Below, piece by piece: positions 1-9,290 of a stretch of 64,000 nt of DNA. Below the pieces are notes generated by a model, which saw nothing but the letters and a program-made list of their open reading frames with translations, was not told the DNA's origin and did no database searches. Source of the stretch: Microbacterium pumilum (GTDB lineage: Bacteria > Actinomycetota > Actinomycetes > Actinomycetales > Microbacteriaceae); NCBI RefSeq assembly GCF_039530225.1, contig NZ_BAAAOH010000001.1, forward strand, positions 1,054,001 through 1,118,000. Reading direction: 5' to 3'. How positions within the stretch are numbered: the first letter of the stretch is position 1; the number at the start of each line of letters is the position of its first letter. A program made the translations under genes and the position numbers.

Positions 1-2738
1 TGCGGGTCGAGGTCGAGGGCGGAATCGCACGAGTGCTCTCGGACGGCACCGTTCGCATCGCGCTCGACGACGAGGAGCACCTGCTCCGCTATACGATCAC
101 CGACCGCGACGACCTCGAGGCATCCGCATTCATCCACGTACCGTCGCTCGACGGGCTCGCCCCGACCCTCATCTCGACCGAGGGCATCGAAGTCCAGAGC
201 GGTGAGACCGTCGAGATCCCCCTCGCCGATCACGTGCGCGCGTCGGACGGCAAGTCGGTGCGCATCACCGAGGCGGCGAAGGTCGCCGCGGTGCACTCGG
301 ACGGCGCCGGCCTCGTCAAGGACCAGAGCACGCTCGTCTACACGTCGGTGGCCGGATACTTCGGGCAGGACGCGATCACGTTCGAGGTCACCGACGGCAC
401 CGGGCCGGATGACGCGGAGGGGCGCAAGGCGACCCTCACCCTCCCGGTGACCGTGCTGCCGCCCGACAACCAGCAGCCGACCTTCACCGCCGGTCAGATG
501 AACGTCGCTCCGGGCGAGGATCCCACGAGCCTCGACCTCGGGGCTCTCACGACCGATCCTGACCCCGAAGACCTGCCCGGGATGGGCTACGCGATCGTCG
601 GTGGGGCACCCGTCGGGCTGAGTGCGTCGATCGCCGACCATACCCTCCAGGTGAGCGCCGACGCCGGCACCCCGAAGGGAACTCGGGCGACCCTCACCGT
701 TCGGATCGACGACGGCGAGACCGAGCCCGTTCAGGGCACCGTCGTGGTCACGGTGACGGCTTCCACTCGTCCGCTCCCGACTGCGAACGACGACACGGTG
801 GCCGAGGCGGCCCAGGGCACCACGGTGAGCGTGCCGGTGCTCGCCAATGACTTCAACCCGTTCCCCGATGAGCCGCTGAAGGTCGTCGCCGCGGTCACCG
901 AGACCGGCAGCGGGTTCGCCGAGGTGGTGGGCGACACCGTCGAGGTGAGCCCCGCCGAGACGTTCGTCGGCACGATGGTCGTGCGCTACCGGATTCAGGA
1001 TGCCACCGCCGACGTGGACCGCGAGGTGGAGGGCCGCATCGTCGTCACTGTGCAGGGACGCCCAGAGGCGCCCGGCACGCCCTCCGTGTCGAGCGTGCAG
1101 GACCGCACCGTCGTGCTGTCGTGGACACCGCCCGCCGACAACGGCGCCGCGATCACGGGCTACACCGTGTCTTCCACGCGTGGTGACTACCAGAAGCAGT
1201 GCCCCGCGACCACGTGCACCCTCGACGGGCTCACGAACAACGTCGAGTACAACTTCACCGTGGTCGCGACGAACCGCGTCGGCGAATCCGACCCGTCGCG
1301 GCCGTCCGAGACGGCGCGTCCCGACGCCCGCCCCGACACCCCCGCCCCGCCGACGCTCACGTTCGGCGACCGGAGCCTGAACGTCGCGTGGGTCACCCCG
1401 ACGACTCCTGGTTCCCCTGTGGAGTCCTTCACGCTCGAGATCTCGCCGGCACCGCCGTCGGGCATCGGGCAGAAGACCGGCGTGACGGGCAACTCGATGG
1501 TCTGGGACGGGCTCGAGAACGGCGTCGCGTACCAGGTTCGGGTGAGGGCGCACAACCGCGCGCCCGACCCGTCGAGCTGGAGCGGGTGGTCGGCCACCGA
1601 GATCCCGGCGCGAGCACCCGACCCGGTCGGCGCGCCGAGCGTCGCCCGCCTTCAGCCGGTGGGCGACCAGGCCCAGCTGCAGGTCTCATGGCAGCAGCCG
1701 GCGACCAACGGAGCCGACATCGCGGGCTACGAGCTGCAGGTGCTGCAGGGCGGCTCGGTGGTGCGCACCATCCCGAACATCCCTGCCGGACAGCTCTCGC
1801 AGGCCGTGTCGCTGACCACCTCGACGGTCGACTACACGTTCCGCGTCAGAGCGAGCAACAAGGCGGGCTGGGGCGAATGGGGAGCGACCTCCGCGCCGCG
1901 TCGCGCGTTCGGACAGCCGGGAGCGCCATCGGCGGTCAGCGCACAGCCGGGTGACCGCAGCCTCACTGTGAGCTACAGCCCTGCCGCGGGCAACGGCGCC
2001 ACGGGTGGCGAACTGCGTTACGAATACTCGCTCAACGGCGGCGGGTGGACGGCCCTGCCGGGCAACAACGTCCTCACCGGCCTCAACAACGGCACCACTT
2101 ACCAGGTCACGCTGCGCGCGTACACCGCGCTCGACGGCGTCCGCTACGACGGACCCCCTTCGGCACCGTCGGCGGCGCAGATCCCATACGGTCCTGTGGG
2201 CAACCCGGGCGCTTCGGCCAGCCGTAGCGGCCGCGATATCACGTTCTCGTGGAGCCCACCCGCGCCCAACGGGCGTGCCATCACGCAGGTGCAGATCAGG
2301 CTCGACTCCGGCGGCTGGCAGAACGTCGCGAACAGCGGGTCGGTCACCAACACGTACGCGTACAGCACGACTCACACGATCGACGTGCGGGCTCAGGATG
2401 CCGCGGGCCAGTGGAGCGGTGTCGTGTCGGCGTCGGCCAGGACGGTCGATCCGCCGCAGCCGCGAGCGTGGGTGACGCCGGGAAGCTCGGCGGTAGGGCA
2501 GGACAACTGCAGCACCTCGTCGTGCGCCTACTTCGTGCTGAACACCCAGGACTTCCCTGCGGGGACCTACCGCGTGTACTGCGCGAGCGGTCCGGACGGC
2601 GAGTTCGCCGGCGGGGCCCAGCGTTCGATCCCGGCCAACGGATCGGTCCAGCTCGGCTGCTACTACGGCAAGCCCGGCACCCAGGTCTGGGTGCGCATCG
2701 CGGGCTGGGGCGAGTCCGAACACACCACGTGGCAATGA
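1..2738 (+). CDS. Large Ig-like / fibronectin type III surface protein (5' end outside window)
   Basis: The frame is open from the first bases of the window, so this is the C-terminal part of a longer protein; the first in-window start candidate, GTG at 33, is probably internal. Counting from that GTG, about 345 residues form bacterial Ig/cadherin-like modules (a VLANDFNP motif near residue 270 is typical). Five fibronectin type III repeats follow (roughly 348-805), each with a WxPP core and a Y-x-F/V-x-V-x-A strand. The last ~95 residues form a separate domain with four cysteines. No sorting signal or membrane segment is visible at the C-terminus. Its place as first gene of an operon with MoxR, DUF58, transglutaminase-fold and FHA/kinase genes suggests a secreted product that these neighbours assemble, chaperone or regulate. 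That role is inference; the domain calls are firm. Confidence 0.85.
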   Translation, partial: RVEVEGGIARVLSDGTVRIALDDEEHLLRYTITDRDDLEASAFIHVPSLDGLAPTLISTEGIEVQSGETVEIPLADHVRASDGKSVRITEAAKVAAVHSDGAGLVKDQSTLVYTSVAGYFGQDAITFEVTDGTGPDDAEGRKATLTLPVTVLPPDNQQPTFTAGQMNVAPGEDPTSLDLGALTTDPDPEDLPGMGYAIVGGAPVGLSASIADHTLQVSADAGTPKGTRATLTVRIDDGETEPVQGTVVVTVTASTRPLPTANDDTVAEAAQGTTVSVPVLANDFNPFPDEPLKVVAAVTETGSGFAEVVGDTVEVSPAETFVGTMVVRYRIQDATADVDREVEGRIVVTVQGRPEAPGTPSVSSVQDRTVVLSWTPPADNGAAITGYTVSSTRGDYQKQCPATTCTLDGLTNNVEYNFTVVATNRVGESDPSRPSETARPDARPDTPAPPTLTFGDRSLNVAWVTPTTPGSPVESFTLEISPAPPSGIGQKTGVTGNSMVWDGLENGVAYQVRVRAHNRAPDPSSWSGWSATEIPARAPDPVGAPSVARLQPVGDQAQLQVSWQQPATNGADIAGYELQVLQGGSVVRTIPNIPAGQLSQAVSLTTSTVDYTFRVRASNKAGWGEWGATSAPRRAFGQPGAPSAVSAQPGDRSLTVSYSPAAGNGATGGELRYEYSLNGGGWTALPGNNVLTGLNNGTTYQVTLRAYTALDGVRYDGPPSAPSAAQIPYGPVGNPGASASRSGRDITFSWSPPAPNGRAITQVQIRLDSGGWQNVANSGSVTNTYAYSTTHTIDVRAQDAAGQWSGVVSASARTVDPPQPRAWVTPGSSAVGQDNCSTSSCAYFVLNTQDFPAGTYRVYCASGPDGEFAGGAQRSIPANGSVQLGCYYGKPGTQVWVRIAGWGESEHTTWQ

Positions 2739-2772
2739 CCAGGGACATGACGATGACAGAGAGGAACAGCTC

Positions 2773-3744
2773 ATGACGATGACGCCCGAACAGGCGGCCT
2801 GGTTCCAGGGGACCTTCTCGCGCCTGATCGACAACATCGATCAGGCCGTGATGGGCAAGCGCGAGGTCGTGGGTCTGGTCCTCGCGGCCATGCTCGCCGA
2901 GGGCCACGTGCTGCTCGAAGACGCGCCCGGCACCGGCAAGACCAGTCTCGCCAAGGCGCTCGCCGCCACCGTGCAGGGCACGAGCAGCCGCATCCAGTTC
3001 ACCCCTGATCTCCTCCCCTCCGATGTGACCGGCGTGACGATCTACGACCAGGCGCAGCACCGGTTCGAGTTCCACCGCGGCCCCGTGTTCGCCTCGATCG
3101 TGCTCGCCGACGAGATCAACCGCGCATCGCCGAAGACCCAGTCAGCGCTCCTCGAGGTCATGGAGGAGTCGCGGGTGACCGTGGACGGCACGCCGCACGC
3201 GGTCGGCCGGCCCTTCCTCGTGATCGCGACGCAGAACCCGATCGAGCAGGCGGGCACGTACAAGCTGCCCGAGGCTCAGCTCGACCGCTTCCTGATCAAG
3301 ACGTCGATCGGCTACCCCGACCTCGCCGTCGCCGAGCGGATCCTCGCCGGCGCCTCCGATCGCAATCCGTCCGCCCGGCTGTCGGCGCTCATCACCACCG
3401 GCGCGGTCGCCGACATGGCGGATCTCGGCGCGACGGTCCATGTCGAACCCGCCGTTCTCCGCTACGCCGCACAGCTGGCCGAGGCCACCCGCGACGATCC
3501 CGCCACGCGGCTCGGTGTCTCGGTGCGCGGCTCGCTCGCGATGATCCGCATCGCCAAGGTCTGGGCCGCCTCGCACGGCCGCCACTACGTCACCCCCGAC
3601 GACATCAAGCACCTCGTGCGTCCGACCTGGACGCACCGCCTCGTCCTCGACCCCGAGGCGGAGTTCTCCGGCACGACCGCCGAGACCGTGATCAGCCGTG
3701 TCATCGAGGGTGTCACCGCGCCGCAGGCGAGGTCCGCGGCCTGA
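2773..3744 (+). CDS. MoxR-family AAA+ ATPase
   Basis: 323 residues, the usual MoxR length. It has Walker A GTGKTS (53-58), Walker B VLADE (110-114), the sensor motif ATQNP (152-156) and the family signature LPEAQLDRF (165-173). MoxR ATPases are cytoplasmic chaperone-like motors, commonly paired with DUF58 and transglutaminase-fold membrane proteins, and thought to remodel or activate partner complexes. The start is supported by a GAGAGGAA Shine-Dalgarno stretch about 6 nt upstream of ATG 2773. It lies 34 nt after the FN3 gene and overlaps the following DUF58 gene by one base (TGATG), so translational coupling is likely. Confidence 0.95.
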   Translation: MTMTPEQAAWFQGTFSRLIDNIDQAVMGKREVVGLVLAAMLAEGHVLLEDAPGTGKTSLAKALAATVQGTSSRIQFTPDLLPSDVTGVTIYDQAQHRFEFHRGPVFASIVLADEINRASPKTQSALLEVMEESRVTVDGTPHAVGRPFLVIATQNPIEQAGTYKLPEAQLDRFLIKTSIGYPDLAVAERILAGASDRNPSARLSALITTGAVADMADLGATVHVEPAVLRYAAQLAEATRDDPATRLGVSVRGSLAMIRIAKVWAASHGRHYVTPDDIKHLVRPTWTHRLVLDPEAEFSGTTAETVISRVIEGVTAPQARSAA

Positions 3745-5003
3745 TGGCCGCCGAGACGTTCGCGCAGACCCCTCCGGCACGGGAGGGTCGTTCGTGGTGG
3801 ACGGATGCCGCGGGTCACGCGGCATCCGGTCTGCTGCGGCGTCTGCGCAGCGTCGTTCGCGTCATCCGTCCTGCCGCATGGGTGCTCATCGCAGCCGCGG
3901 TCGTCCTCTGGATCGGCGGGATGGCGCTCGGGTGGTCGGAGTCGACCGTCGCGGCTGTGGTGCTCACCGTCGCGCTCGCGCTGTGCACGCTGTTCCTCAT
4001 CGGGCGGACGGCCTACGACGTGTCGCTCGATCTGACGCGCACCCGCGTGGTTGTGGGCGAGCGGGCCGTAGGCGCCCTGACGCTGGCGAACACGAGCGGT
4101 CGCGCCATCCTGCCCTCTCGCGTGGTGCTGCCGGTCGGGGCCGGCCGCGGGGTCTTCGCGGTCGGCCGCCTCGCGGCGGGGGAGTCCGTCGAAGAGCTCT
4201 TCGCGATCCCGACCACCAGACGCGGAGTGCTCGCCGTCGGTCCGGTCAGCGTCGTGCGCGGCGACCCGCTCGGGCTGCTCGAGCGGGTCCACCGGCGCGA
4301 TGAGCCGGTCGACCTGTACGTGCATCCGCGCACCGTGGCGTTCGAGGGGCAGTCGCTGGGCTTCTTCCGCGACCTCGAGGGCCTCGCCGCACGGGACCTC
4401 TCACCCGACGACGTGTCGTTCCACGCGCTGCGCGAGTATCAGCCGGGCGACGACCTCCGTCACGTTCACTGGCGATCGACGGCGCGTACCGGCACGGTCA
4501 TGGTCCGTCAGTACGAGGAGACGCGGCGGTCGCACTTCGTGCTCGGCCTGTCGCGCAATCCGTCCGAGTACCGGCATCCCGACGAGTTCGAACTCGCCAT
4601 CTCGGCGGCCGGATCGCTCGGGCTGCGCGCCGTCCGCGACTCCCGTCAGGTCGACCTGCAGGTGCAGGGGAGAACGGTGGCGGCCGAGTCCGGCAAGCGT
4701 CTGCTCGATGCGCTCGCCGCACTGGAGCCGTCGCGACCGAGAGAGGGCGGCATCCTCGATCTCGCCGGAACCATCGCGGCGAACCTGCCCCTCGCCTCGG
4801 TCGTCGTCCTGCTGTGCGGCTCGACGGTCGAGGTCGCAACGCTCCGTGCCGCCTGCGCGCGCCTGCCGTACGGCGCGCGCGCTCTCGCGATCGTGGCCAA
4901 GCAGGGGGCATCGCCAACGCTCCGGCGGATCGGCGACGCCGACGTGGTGACGATCGGCGAACTCGAGCAGCTTCCGGCGGCCTTGCGCAAGGTGCTCGCA
5001 TGA
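3744..5003 (+). CDS. DUF58 domain membrane protein
   Basis: 419 residues. Two hydrophobic segments near residues 45-95 anchor the N-terminus, followed by an Ig-like stretch and then the DUF58 domain with its signature YQPGDDLRHVHWRSTART (about 231-248). DUF58 proteins have a von Willebrand A-like fold and usually sit directly downstream of moxR; the pair is thought to work together in envelope or stress functions. Here ATG overlaps the moxR stop by 1 nt and the gene's TGA overlaps the next ATG by 4 nt. The molecular activity is not known. Confidence 0.92.
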   Translation: MAAETFAQTPPAREGRSWWTDAAGHAASGLLRRLRSVVRVIRPAAWVLIAAAVVLWIGGMALGWSESTVAAVVLTVALALCTLFLIGRTAYDVSLDLTRTRVVVGERAVGALTLANTSGRAILPSRVVLPVGAGRGVFAVGRLAAGESVEELFAIPTTRRGVLAVGPVSVVRGDPLGLLERVHRRDEPVDLYVHPRTVAFEGQSLGFFRDLEGLAARDLSPDDVSFHALREYQPGDDLRHVHWRSTARTGTVMVRQYEETRRSHFVLGLSRNPSEYRHPDEFELAISAAGSLGLRAVRDSRQVDLQVQGRTVAAESGKRLLDALAALEPSRPREGGILDLAGTIAANLPLASVVVLLCGSTVEVATLRAACARLPYGARALAIVAKQGASPTLRRIGDADVVTIGELEQLPAALRKVLA

Positions 5004-7363
5004 GCGCCGGACTGCTGCCGCGCCGGCGCTGGGTCGCCGACCTCACGGCCTCGGCCCTGCTGCTCGCCGTGCCGATCGCCGGCTTCTGGCCTACCTACGG
5101 CGGACCCGGATATCTCGTCGCGGTGTGCGCCGCCGCCATCCTCGGGATGGGCATCGCGGCGCTGGGCGCCTGGCGGCGGTGGGGAGTCCTCGCTGTGGCG
5201 GGGCTCGTGGTGCTCGCCTACTTCGTCTTCGGTCCGGCGCTCGCCGTGCCGCAGACCACGATCGCGGGGGTCATCCCGACGCTGGACTCGTGGTACCGGC
5301 TCGCCGCCGGCGTCGTCACGTCGTGGAAGCAGCTGCTGACGACGGTCGCGCCCCTCCCCGCGGCGGAGGGGTTCCTCATCGCGCCGTTCCTGCTCACGCT
5401 CGTCGCGGCGACCCTGACGACGTCGCTCGCCCTGCGCGCGCGGTCGGCGGCGTGGACGCTGCTCCCGGCGGCCGGGTTCCTCGCGATCCAGATCGCCCTC
5501 GGAACCTCGGAGCCGGCCGTGCCGGTGATCGAGGGCGTCGTATTCGCGGTGGTCTCGATCGTGTGGCTCGCGCTCCGGCAGACATGGGCGCCGGCACTCG
5601 GGGCTGTGCCGCTCGGAGAAGGCGGTGGTGCCCGCGCCGGTGCCCTGCGCCGTGTGCTCATGGGCGCTGGCGTGGTCGCGATCGCGGTGGGCGCAGGTGT
5701 CGTCACGAGCGGGGTGGCCGCCCCCGCGGCGCCCCGCTATGTGCTTCGCGACGTCGTGATCCCGCCGTTCGACGTTCGCGCGTACCCGAGCCCGCTGCAG
5801 TCGTACCGAGGCTACGTGCGCGACTTCGCCGACGAGCCGCTGTTCACCGTGTCGGGCATGCCCGCAGACGCCCGCGTGCGGCTGGCGGCCATGGATGCGT
5901 ACTCCGGCACCGTCTACAACGTCTCGGGCGGCGGCGCCGGCTCGTCGAGCGCCTTCGTGCCGATCAGGCCCGATATGTCGCCCGATGCCCGAGGCGCCGA
6001 GGCGACCGTGCATGTCGAGATCGCTGGATTGACGGGCGTGTGGATGCCGGAGGTCGGTGCCGTGACGCAGGTCGACTTCGCCGGAGCCCGAGCGGACGAC
6101 CTGCGCCGTGCTGCGCACTACAACGCCGCAACCCAGACGGCCGTCGTGACCTCTCAGCTGCGCGCGGGAGACGAATACGACCTCCGGGTCGTCATCGCCG
6201 ACGATCCCAGCGATGAGGCGCTCGGGGATGTCCCGTTCGCCCCGTTCCGGATGCCGGCTCAGGACGGTGTTCCGCAGGACTTCGTCGAGGTCGCCGCCAA
6301 GGCCGTCGCAGAGGCGGAGACCCCGATCGAGCAGGTGCGGGCGCTGCAGACCTGGCTGTCGGAGAGCGGTTTCTTCAGCCACGGGCTCGAGGGAGAGCCG
6401 CTCTCGCGGGCGGGGCACGGTGCGGAGCGCATCTCGACCATGCTCGGCGCCGAGCAGATGGTCGGCGATGACGAGCAGTACGCCGTCGCGATGTCGCTGC
6501 TCGCGAACGAGCTGGGGATCCCCGCGCGGGTGGTGATGGGATTCCACCCCGATGAGGATGCCGCGAACAACCCGGTCTTCACCGCCACCGGCGACAACCT
6601 GCACGCGTGGGTGGAGGTCGCGTTCGAGGGCGTCGGTTGGGTGCCGTTCGATCCGACGCCGCCCGAGGACCAGGTGCCGAGCGATCAGACCACCAAACCG
6701 CGAGCCGACCCCAAGCCTCAGGTGCTGCAGCCGCCGCCCCCTCAGCAGGAGCCGGTCGACATGCCACCGACCGTCCCGGATGAGCGAGAGGATGACGACG
6801 ACGACAACGCCGGGTCCGGCATCCTGGGTCTCGTGCTCGCGATCACGGCAGGGAGCATCGGGGTGCTGCTGCTGCTCGCGACGCCGTTCGTGGTGATCGG
6901 CGCCCTCAAGGTGTCACGTCGTCGTCGGCGACTCCAAGCAGAGCGCGCGGCCGACCGGATCAGCGGCGGGTGGAGCGAGATCGTCGACAACGCCGCTGAC
7001 TACGGCACCCCGGTGCGCCCAGGAGCGACCCGGCTCGAGGATGCCGCCACTGTCACCGCCGCGTTCTCGCAGCCTCAGGTGGTCACGCTCGCCCGTCAGG
7101 CGGATGCGGAGGTGTTCGGCCCCGCGGACCCGAGCGATGCGGATGTCGCGGAGTTCTGGCGCCAGGTCGACGACATCCTGGACGAGATGGCGCGAAGCAC
7201 GACGTTCTGGGGGCGCCTGCGCGCGCGGCTCAACCTGCGGTCGCTGCTGGCCGGAACGCGCTTCGCCCTGCCGATGCGCTCGAGGGCAGACCAGCCCGCG
7301 CCCCCGAAGGCGGGCGGTGTGGCAGGCCCCGAGAGCGCTGAACCGGCCGAGGGCGCACCATGA
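5000..7363 (+). CDS. Transglutaminase-fold membrane protein (TgpA-like) with catalytic Cys position replaced
   Basis: 787 residues from ATG 5000, chosen because ATGA overlaps the DUF58 stop; a longer open frame to 4814 lies inside the preceding gene. Six or so membrane helices occupy residues ~15-230, then an extracytoplasmic domain, a transglutaminase core (~430-560), a Pro-rich linker, one more membrane helix (~605-630) and a cytoplasmic tail. The core keeps the catalytic-type His535 (DNLHAWVEV) and Asp551 (VPFDPTP). The segment that carries the nucleophile in active members (G-x-C-x-Q) reads GDDEQYA at 489-495, with Asp491 at the Cys position. It may therefore bind substrates or peptides without Cys chemistry, or be a structural partner of the MoxR/DUF58 pair. 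Confidence 0.9.
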   Translation: MSAGLLPRRRWVADLTASALLLAVPIAGFWPTYGGPGYLVAVCAAAILGMGIAALGAWRRWGVLAVAGLVVLAYFVFGPALAVPQTTIAGVIPTLDSWYRLAAGVVTSWKQLLTTVAPLPAAEGFLIAPFLLTLVAATLTTSLALRARSAAWTLLPAAGFLAIQIALGTSEPAVPVIEGVVFAVVSIVWLALRQTWAPALGAVPLGEGGGARAGALRRVLMGAGVVAIAVGAGVVTSGVAAPAAPRYVLRDVVIPPFDVRAYPSPLQSYRGYVRDFADEPLFTVSGMPADARVRLAAMDAYSGTVYNVSGGGAGSSSAFVPIRPDMSPDARGAEATVHVEIAGLTGVWMPEVGAVTQVDFAGARADDLRRAAHYNAATQTAVVTSQLRAGDEYDLRVVIADDPSDEALGDVPFAPFRMPAQDGVPQDFVEVAAKAVAEAETPIEQVRALQTWLSESGFFSHGLEGEPLSRAGHGAERISTMLGAEQMVGDDEQYAVAMSLLANELGIPARVVMGFHPDEDAANNPVFTATGDNLHAWVEVAFEGVGWVPFDPTPPEDQVPSDQTTKPRADPKPQVLQPPPPQQEPVDMPPTVPDEREDDDDDNAGSGILGLVLAITAGSIGVLLLLATPFVVIGALKVSRRRRRLQAERAADRISGGWSEIVDNAADYGTPVRPGATRLEDAATVTAAFSQPQVVTLARQADAEVFGPADPSDADVAEFWRQVDDILDEMARSTTFWGRLRARLNLRSLLAGTRFALPMRSRADQPAPPKAGGVAGPESAEPAEGAP

Positions 7364-8439
7364 ACTCCGCGCGAGGCTCGGTCGCGGCGACTCCCGCGAT
7401 GGGCCGGCGCGTCGGCACCTGCGCGATCGATGTCGCGGTCGGCGTGGCCGTCCCTTTCATGCTCGTCTCGATGGTGTCCGGCGCGGTCATCGGCTTCGGT
7501 GAGGTGAGCGGCGCGACGGCCGCCGGACTGCGGAGCCTCCTCCCTGTGCTGCTGCTTCTGTCGTGGGCGGGGTGGGCGCTCGTCCACAGCGCCATGCAGG
7601 GCAGCGCCGGATCCATCGGCCAGCGGATGACAGGGCTGCGGCTTGCGGATGCCGAGACCGGCGACCGCATCGGATTCGGGCGTGCGCTGAGTCGGAACGT
7701 CGTCTTCCACCTCGCTGCTGCGATCGTCGTCGGCTTCTTCAGTCCACTGTTCGATCGCAGCGCGCGGCGGCAGGGCTGGCATGACCTCGCCGTCAGAGCC
7801 TGCTGCGTCGACGTCCGCGCCGACCGGCCGTCGCCGGTCGCTGCTCCCCCCGCTGCGTCGCTCGCACCCGCCGCCCCGCGCGCGTATGGTGCACGTGTGA
7901 ACACGACGGTCTCCGCGGACGCGCCGACCGGGGCGGTCGAGCGCATCGACGCCCCCGAACTGGAACTGACGGCTGTGGCCGGCACACCGGGCAGGTTCCC
8001 GCGCACCTCCGCAGCGCTTCGGCCGGTGCGGGACGTCGACGAGGCGCGGATGGCGGCATCCGGAACTCTCCGCGATCAGCCCGGGCAGGCGGGCTCGGGG
8101 CGGGCGATCGTCGGCCATCGCGTGATCACCGTGCTCACGTGGGACGACGGAACGCGGATGGCGGTGTACGAGCGGACGGTGTGCGGTCGCAATCCGGAAC
8201 GTGAAGGCGGGGTCGCCGTGCGGGCCGTCCGAGACGAGACCCTGTCGGTGTCCAAGACCCACTTCGAGATCGGCGGCGACGACGGCGCATGGATCATCGA
8301 CCGGTTCTCGACCAACGGCACCAACCTCGTCCGCGATGGCGAACGCATCGGTCTGGTGCCGGGTCTGCCCGCCGCGTTGCGCGCCGGCGACCGGCTCGAG
8401 TTCGGCGACCGCAGTGCCGTCGTCGGAGGTGCCGCATGA
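7360..8439 (+). CDS. RDD membrane domain - FHA domain fusion protein
   Basis: 359 residues; ATGA overlaps the previous stop. Residues ~10-150 form an RDD domain (hydrophobic helices, the R-M-T-G-L-R-L motif, and a W-H-D-L-A signature near its end). An Ala/Pro-rich linker follows, then a C-terminal FHA domain (~270-357) with the canonical phosphothreonine-binding residues: GR in VCGRN, SKTHF, and STNGTNL. This makes it a membrane-tethered reader of Thr-phosphorylated proteins, most simply substrates of the kinase encoded three genes downstream. The linkage to that kinase is inference from operon context. Confidence 0.9.
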   Translation: MNSARGSVAATPAMGRRVGTCAIDVAVGVAVPFMLVSMVSGAVIGFGEVSGATAAGLRSLLPVLLLLSWAGWALVHSAMQGSAGSIGQRMTGLRLADAETGDRIGFGRALSRNVVFHLAAAIVVGFFSPLFDRSARRQGWHDLAVRACCVDVRADRPSPVAAPPAASLAPAAPRAYGARVNTTVSADAPTGAVERIDAPELELTAVAGTPGRFPRTSAALRPVRDVDEARMAASGTLRDQPGQAGSGRAIVGHRVITVLTWDDGTRMAVYERTVCGRNPEREGGVAVRAVRDETLSVSKTHFEIGGDDGAWIIDRFSTNGTNLVRDGERIGLVPGLPAALRAGDRLEFGDRSAVVGGAA

Positions 8440-9290
8440 GTGGTGCCGAGCCGCCGGTCACGGTGGCGTGGGGTGCGGCGAGCGATCCTGGCCTGCGGCG
8501 TGCGCTCAACGAGGACTCGTTCCTCGCCGCCCCGCCGCTGTTCCTCGTGGCCGACGGCATGGGCGGCCATCGCGCGGGCGACGTCGCCAGCGCGACCGTG
8601 ATCGAGGAGTTCGCGACCTACGCCGGACGCCCGAGCCTTTCGATCGGAGACCTGCACAGCGCGGTGGACCGGGCGCGTCGCCGTGTGGCAGACCTCTCCG
8701 ACGGTGCCGGCGACGGCATCGGCGCCGGCACCACCCTGTCAGGAGTGGTGATCTGCGAGGTCGACGGAGACGCCTATTGGCTCGCGGTGAATCTCGGCGA
8801 TTCGCGGACCTATCGGCTGAGCGACGGTGAACTCGAGCAGATCAGCGTCGACCACTCGGTGGTGCAGGAGCTGATCGACAGCGGTCTGCTCACGCCCGAC
8901 GCCGCTGCCCGGGACTCCAGGCGCAACGTCATCACTCGTGCGATCGGCGGGGGCAGCGACTCCGAGGCCGACTACTGGCTGATCCCCGCGGAGGTGGGCG
9001 ACCGGATCCTCGTGTGCTCCGACGGGCTGCCCGGCGAGCTCGATCGCGACGCCATCCACGCGGTCCTCCTCGCCGAGGCCGACGCGCAGGCCGCCGCGAC
9101 GCGGCTCGTCCACGAGGCCATGCTTCGCGGCGGACGTGACAACATCACCGCGCTGGTCGTGGATGCGACCGCCGTCCGTGCGCGGACCGGCGGGCTCGCG
9201 AGCGATGATCCCGGCATCGGGGCGGCTGTCGTCGAAGACGAGGTCGACGGCGACACCCGCCCGAGGGTGCCCGCGGGAGGGGGCTCCTGA
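8436..9290 (+). CDS. PP2C-family Ser/Thr protein phosphatase
   Basis: 284 residues from ATG 8436, which overlaps the RDD-FHA stop by 4 nt; an upstream in-frame extension to 8289 lies within that gene and is rejected. PPM/PP2C motifs are complete: RALNEDS (23-28), ADGMGGH (39-45), GAGTT, NLGDSRTY, CSDGL and the C-terminal GGRDNITALVV. The Asp residues in these motifs bind the two catalytic metals. No membrane segment, so it is cytosolic. It would reverse phosphorylation by the operon's transmembrane kinase and release FHA partners, as PstP does for mycobacterial kinases. Confidence 0.95.
   Translation: MSGAEPPVTVAWGAASDPGLRRALNEDSFLAAPPLFLVADGMGGHRAGDVASATVIEEFATYAGRPSLSIGDLHSAVDRARRRVADLSDGAGDGIGAGTTLSGVVICEVDGDAYWLAVNLGDSRTYRLSDGELEQISVDHSVVQELIDSGLLTPDAAARDSRRNVITRAIGGGSDSEADYWLIPAEVGDRILVCSDGLPGELDRDAIHAVLLAEADAQAAATRLVHEAMLRGGRDNITALVVDATAVRARTGGLASDDPGIGAAVVEDEVDGDTRPRVPAGGGS

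Noticed and set aside
4646..6604. A 652-codon open frame on the minus strand opposite the DUF58 and transglutaminase-fold genes
   Set aside because: Composition is Arg/Gly/His-rich with no domain pattern; it is an antisense shadow of two well-supported genes in GC-rich DNA.
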